Below are positions 55,546 through 64,000 of a stretch of DNA of 64,000 nt, piece after piece. A program made the position numbers and the translations under genes. How positions within the stretch are numbered: position 1 is the stretch's first letter; each line of letters starts with the position of its first letter. Source of the stretch: Tragulus kanchil (Eukaryota > Chordata > Mammalia > Artiodactyla > Tragulidae); assembly GCA_022376925.1 (NCBI GenBank), contig JAIOJX010000031.1:140076854-140140853 (forward strand), read 5' to 3'. Below the pieces are notes generated by a model. The model did not search any database, was not told the DNA's origin, and saw only the letters and a program-made list of their open reading frames with translations.

Positions 55546-57463
55546 TTGGCAGAAATGTTAATTTCTCACAGGAAGTAGTAATGAAATAGATCCCAAATGT
55601 GTCTCTGGGCTAAAGGTTTTTTCTTGCTCATCCCCACAGTGAGAGGAATAGCAAGAATCTGTTTCATCCCCCCTATTCTGTCTAAATGGCATGCCCTATT
55701 CTTTCTTGATTATGTGGTCTGTGTTCATTTTAAGAAATGGCATGCTTATTTTGTGCTAGGTCTAGATCAGTGTTGGGAAGACAGTGATGTGTGAAGCCAG
55801 GCAGCCATATCCTCACAAGGTTTAGTGTGCAGTTCGGCATAGCGCAGATACACTTATAACTTAAATTTATTAGAGTATAGTTGTAATTTTGAACGGTGCT
55901 TTGAAGCAGACACAAGAGATGCTTCAAGGCAGACCTGTTTCAGACTTCAAAATCAGAGGAGGCATCTGTGAGGAAGGGGCTCTTGCATTCACCAGGACAG
56001 GGGTGGGGGCCGGGGCTTGTCCCAAATCCTAAGACAGGAGAGAGGCTGGCCTTTTGGAGGGTGGCTGAAGGACGGAAGGCAAGAGGTGACGTGAGATGAA
56101 GCTGGAGGCCGGAATGAGACACTGCAGTCAGCTGAGGCTTTGACCCCTGTTCTAAGAGAAAGAGAAGCCATGGAAAGGGTTCCAGCAAAGGAATGCATAG
56201 GAGAAAGCTGGAAGGATATTCAGTTTGAAGACAATTCATTCCAGCCGCTCTATGGGTGGGCAGAGGGAAAAAGCAAGACCCAAAGGCCAGACAGCTGCCT
56301 GGACTAGGGAGGTGTGGAGGTCAGTAGCCAGTAAGAGTTTCACGTCCATTGAAGTCAGTGATGCCATCCAACCGTATCATCCTCTGCCGCCCCCTTCTCT
56401 TGTCCTCAGTCTTTCTCTGCATGAGGGTCATTTTCAATGAGTTGGCTCTATATATCAGGCAGTCAAAGTATTAGTGCTTCAGTTTCAGCATCAGTCCTTC
56501 TAATGAACAATCAGGGTTGATTTCCTTTAGGATTGACTGGTTTGATCTTGCAGTCCAAGGGACTCTCAAGAGTCTTCTCCAGCACCACAATTCACAACTC
56601 AAAAGCATTAATTCTTCAGTGCTCAGCCTCCTTCACGGTTCGACTCTCATTAAATAGGTTATTATTCACTCTTTGGCAGAAATGTTAATTTCTCACAGGA
56701 AGTAGTAATGAAATAGATCCCAAATGTGTCTCTGGGCTAAAGGTTTTTCTTGCTCATCCCACAGTGAGAGGAATAGCAAGAATCTGTTTCATCCCCCCTA
56801 TTCTGTCTAAATGGCATGCCCTATTCTTTCTTGATTATGTGGTCTGTGTTCATTTTAAGAAATGGCATGCTTATTTTGTGCTAGGTCTAGATCAGTGTTG
56901 GGAAGACAGTGATGTGTGAAGCCAGGCAGCCATATCCTCACAAGGTTTAGTGTGCAGTTCGGCATAGCGCAGATACACTTATAACTTAAATTTATTAGAG
57001 TATAGTTGTAATTTTGAACGGTGCTTTGAAGCAGACACAAGAGATGCTTCAAGGCAGACCTGTTTCAGACTTCAAAATCAGAGGAGGCATCTGTGAGGAA
57101 GGGGCTCTTGCATTCACCAGGACAGGGGTGGGGGCCGGGGCTTGTCCCAAATCCTAAGACAGGAGAGAGGCTGGCCTTTTGGAGGGTGGCTGAAGGACGG
57201 AAGGCAAGAGGTGACGTGAGATGAAGCTGGAGGCCGGAATGAGACACTGCAGTCAGCTGAGGCTTTGACCCCTGTTCTAAGAGAAAGAGAAGCCATGGAA
57301 AGGGTTCCAGCAAAGGAATGCATAGGAGAAAGCTGGAAGGATATTCAGTTTGAAGACAATTCATTCCAGCCGCTCTATGGGTGGGCAGAGGGGAAAAAGC
57401 AAGACCCAAAGGCCAGACAGCTGCCTGGACTAGGGAGGTGTGGAGGTCAGTAGCCAGTAAGAG
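55211..57463. repeat. Tandem duplication O, offset 1127, directly abutting
   Basis: 55211-56337 is repeated as 56338-57463 with homopolymer differences. It starts inside an antisense BovB. Confidence 0.95.
55550..56337. other. Intergenic sequence, unique
   Basis: No gene recognised. Purine-rich, with a passage resembling an old dispersed repeat at about 56050-56240. Repeated to 57463. Confidence 0.45.
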
Positions 57464-57964
57464 AGATCTAGGAAGTAAAATCTACCAGCGTATATCTGGG
57501 CTCCAACTTTTCCTTGTACCTGGGGTTCGTTTTTAATAGGCCTGAGCTTTTTTACAACTTCAGCTACACCTCTGGGATTGTTTTCCAAAATATGCTAGAG
57601 TAATCAATCTTTTCGCTAACTAGACAGTCACCTCTTTGAGGGTAGGGTGGCCACGGGATGGAACTTTTCTCCCATACAATGTTGATCTGCAAGCTATGTA
57701 TCTATTGGATAATCAATAAATACATGTAATTATAAAGACTACTCAAAATTCTCCTGTATTTTCCTTCTTACTACGTACCATATTTGTAATTAGTTATTCA
57801 CGTAATTATATATTTAATACACTGCTCACAAACTGTAAACTCCATTGCAGGCGAACTTCTCACCACTGAGCTACTAGAGAACCCCGAGTTAGATATCCTT
57901 CATCGCACTGATTATTATGGAAATACGTAAAGATTTGGCAGGTTCGGTATGCTGATACACTTCT
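57464..57964. other. AT-rich sequence upstream of HEATR3
   Basis: 57841-57885 is the head remnant of an antisense CHR-type SINE (CACCACTGAGCTACTAGAGA). Otherwise unrecognised. Repeated at 58546-59046. Confidence 0.5.
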
Positions 57965-58280
57965 CTAGCGGAGAGGGTGCGGAGCCAGTGCCGCCGTTGA
58001 ACTCCAGCGTTGCCTCCTCCGAGACGGTCTAGAGGACTCGCCTCTCCGCAACGTCTGGCCCCGCCCACCCTGTCCTCTACGCCTGCGCGCTCCCAGTCCC
58101 GGCCCCTCCCCGCGGCCGACTCGCCATGCGCACGCGCATAGCTTCTCCATGTGGGCTCCGGCCGTCATCCGGCCCAGCTGAACCGTGGCACGGAAACCCC
58201 TAGGTTGCAAGACCCCCTGCCAGCCTGCACCGTCTTGGTGGGGCCCCGCCCGCTCAGTCTTCTCCCCAACGCACTTCGCC
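57965..58280 (+). promoter_or_regulatory. HEATR3: HEATR3 CpG-island promoter with NRF1 site, first copy
   Basis: CpG-dense, TATA-less. It contains a perfect NRF1 motif TGCGCACGCGCA at 58127-58138 (matches YGCGCAYGCGCR), 154 bp before the start codon, and a GC box in the GGCCCCGCCCACC stretch near 58058. NRF1 commonly drives ribosome-biogenesis and mitochondrial genes, which fits HEATR3; use of the site is inferred. Confidence 0.8.
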
Positions 58281-58415
58281 ATGGGCAAGAGCCGGACGAA
58301 GCGCTTCAAGCGACCTCAGTTTTCCCCTACCGGCGACTGTCAGGCCGAGGCGGCGGCGGCGAACGGGAGTGAGCCAGAGGAGGATGACGGGCCAGCGGCG
58401 GAGCTGCTAGAAAAA
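58281..58415 (+). CDS. HEATR3: HEATR3 coding exon 1, first copy
   Basis: Encodes residues 1-45 and ends ELLEK before a GTGAGG donor. After about 58481 the sequence breaks into a poly-A-like stretch and returns to sequence already seen at 57421, so this copy is not followed by exon 2. An in-frame upstream ATG at 58185 would add 32 residues; the start at 58281 is chosen because [16 protein letters not shown] is the family N-terminus. Confidence 0.88.
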
Positions 58416-59046
58416 GTGAGGCGGGGGCTCGCCGGGCCGCGCGGGGAGGGGCGGGGAGCGGGCCTCGCGCCGAGCCGCGCAAGGGGGAAAAAAAAAAGGG
58501 GGCTGCCTGGACTAGGGAGGTGTGGAGGTCAGTAGCCAGTAAGAGAGATCTAGGAAGTAAAATCTACCAGCGTATATCTGGGCTCCAACTTTTCCTTGTA
58601 CCTGGGGTTCGTTTTTAATAGGCCTGAGCTTTTTTACAACTTCAGCTACACCTCTGGGATTGTTTTCCAAAATATGCTAGAGTAATCAATCTTTTCGCTA
58701 ACTAGACAGTCACCTCTTTGAGGGTAGGGTGGCCACGGGATGGAACTTTTCTCCCATACAATGTTGATCTGCAAGCTATGTATCTATTGGATAATCAATA
58801 AATACATGTAATTATAAAGACTACTCAAAATTCTCCTGTATTTTCCTTCTTACTACGTACCATATTTGTAATTAGTTATTCACGTAATTATATATTTAAT
58901 ACACTGCTCACAAACTGTAAACTCCATTGCAGGCGAACTTCTCACCACTGAGCTACTAGAGAACCCCGAGTTAGATATCCTTCATCGCACTGATTATTAT
59001 GGAAATACGTAAAGATTTGGCAGGTTCGGTATGCTGATACACTTCT

Positions 59047-59362
59047 CTAGCGGAGAGGGTGCGGAGCCAGTGCCGCCGTTGAACTCCAGCGTTGCCTCCT
59101 CCGAGACGGTCTAGAGGACTCGCCTCTCCGCAACGTCTGGCCCCGCCCACCCTGTCCTCTACGCCTGCGCGCTCCCAGTCCCGGCCCCTCCCCGCGGCCG
59201 ACTCGCCATGCGCACGCGCATAGCTTCTCCATGTGGGCTCCGGCCGTCATCCGGCCCAGCTGAACCGTGGCACGGAAACCCCTAGGTTGCAAGACCCCCT
59301 GCCAGCCTGCACCGTCTTGTTGTGGCCCTCCTCTCTCAGTCTTCTCCCCAACGCACTTCGCC
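59047..59362 (+). promoter_or_regulatory. HEATR3: HEATR3 promoter, second copy
   Basis: Repeat of the promoter 1082 bp downstream, with the NRF1 motif at 59209-59220. It differs from the first copy at about six positions packed into 59320-59337 and is otherwise nearly the same. Confidence 0.75.

Positions 59363-64000
<4,638 letters not shown>

Overview
The window is nuclear DNA from a ruminant. The evidence is BovB (RTE) retrotransposon 3' ends, Bov-tA-type SINEs, CHR-type tRNA-Glu-derived SINEs and L1 relics spread through it, plus two conserved vertebrate genes that can be read exon by exon. No prokaryotic features, CRISPR arrays or intact viral genes were seen. The gene pair CNEP1R1 then HEATR3, both on the + strand, matches the order on human 16q12.1, so this should be the corresponding ruminant locus (chromosome 18 in cattle). 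The species cannot be fixed from the sequence alone.

Layout. About 1-27.2 kb is intergenic and almost all transposon-derived: nested L1, LTR, BovB and SINE copies, including one old antisense L1 that can be followed from about 12.1 to 20.4 kb through many SINE insertions. From 27.3 to about 45.9 kb lies CNEP1R1. It has a CpG-island promoter and six coding exons that splice in frame into a 125-residue protein, the regulatory subunit of the nuclear-envelope lipin phosphatase. About 46-58 kb is intergenic. From 58 kb to the end is the 5' part of HEATR3: a CpG-island promoter, coding exons 1-3, and more gene beyond the window. HEATR3 is the co-import chaperone for ribosomal proteins uL18 and uL5.

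The dominant unexplained structure is not a gene. Seventeen times the sequence runs about 1.05-1.18 kb and then repeats the same stretch almost exactly, head to tail. Repeat boundaries ignore exons, introns and transposons. The joins carry 0-50 bp of degraded sequence, copies differ mostly in homopolymer length, and several repeats chain so that short stretches occur three times. Together they add about 19 kb, so the real locus is probably near 45 kb. I read this as an assembly fault (untrimmed contig overlaps, or haplotype ends joined end to end), not biology. It duplicates CNEP1R1 exons 1, 3, 4 and 5 and HEATR3 exons 1 and 3. Two of these duplications would shift the reading frame if real.

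The most interesting biological signal is a CHR-like SINE subfamily whose tRNA anticodon region has become a perfect small hairpin. It is present in about nine independent insertions, several with clean 9-15 bp target-site duplications, which implies fairly recent activity. All family names come from recognition of known consensus features. No alignments or database searches were run.
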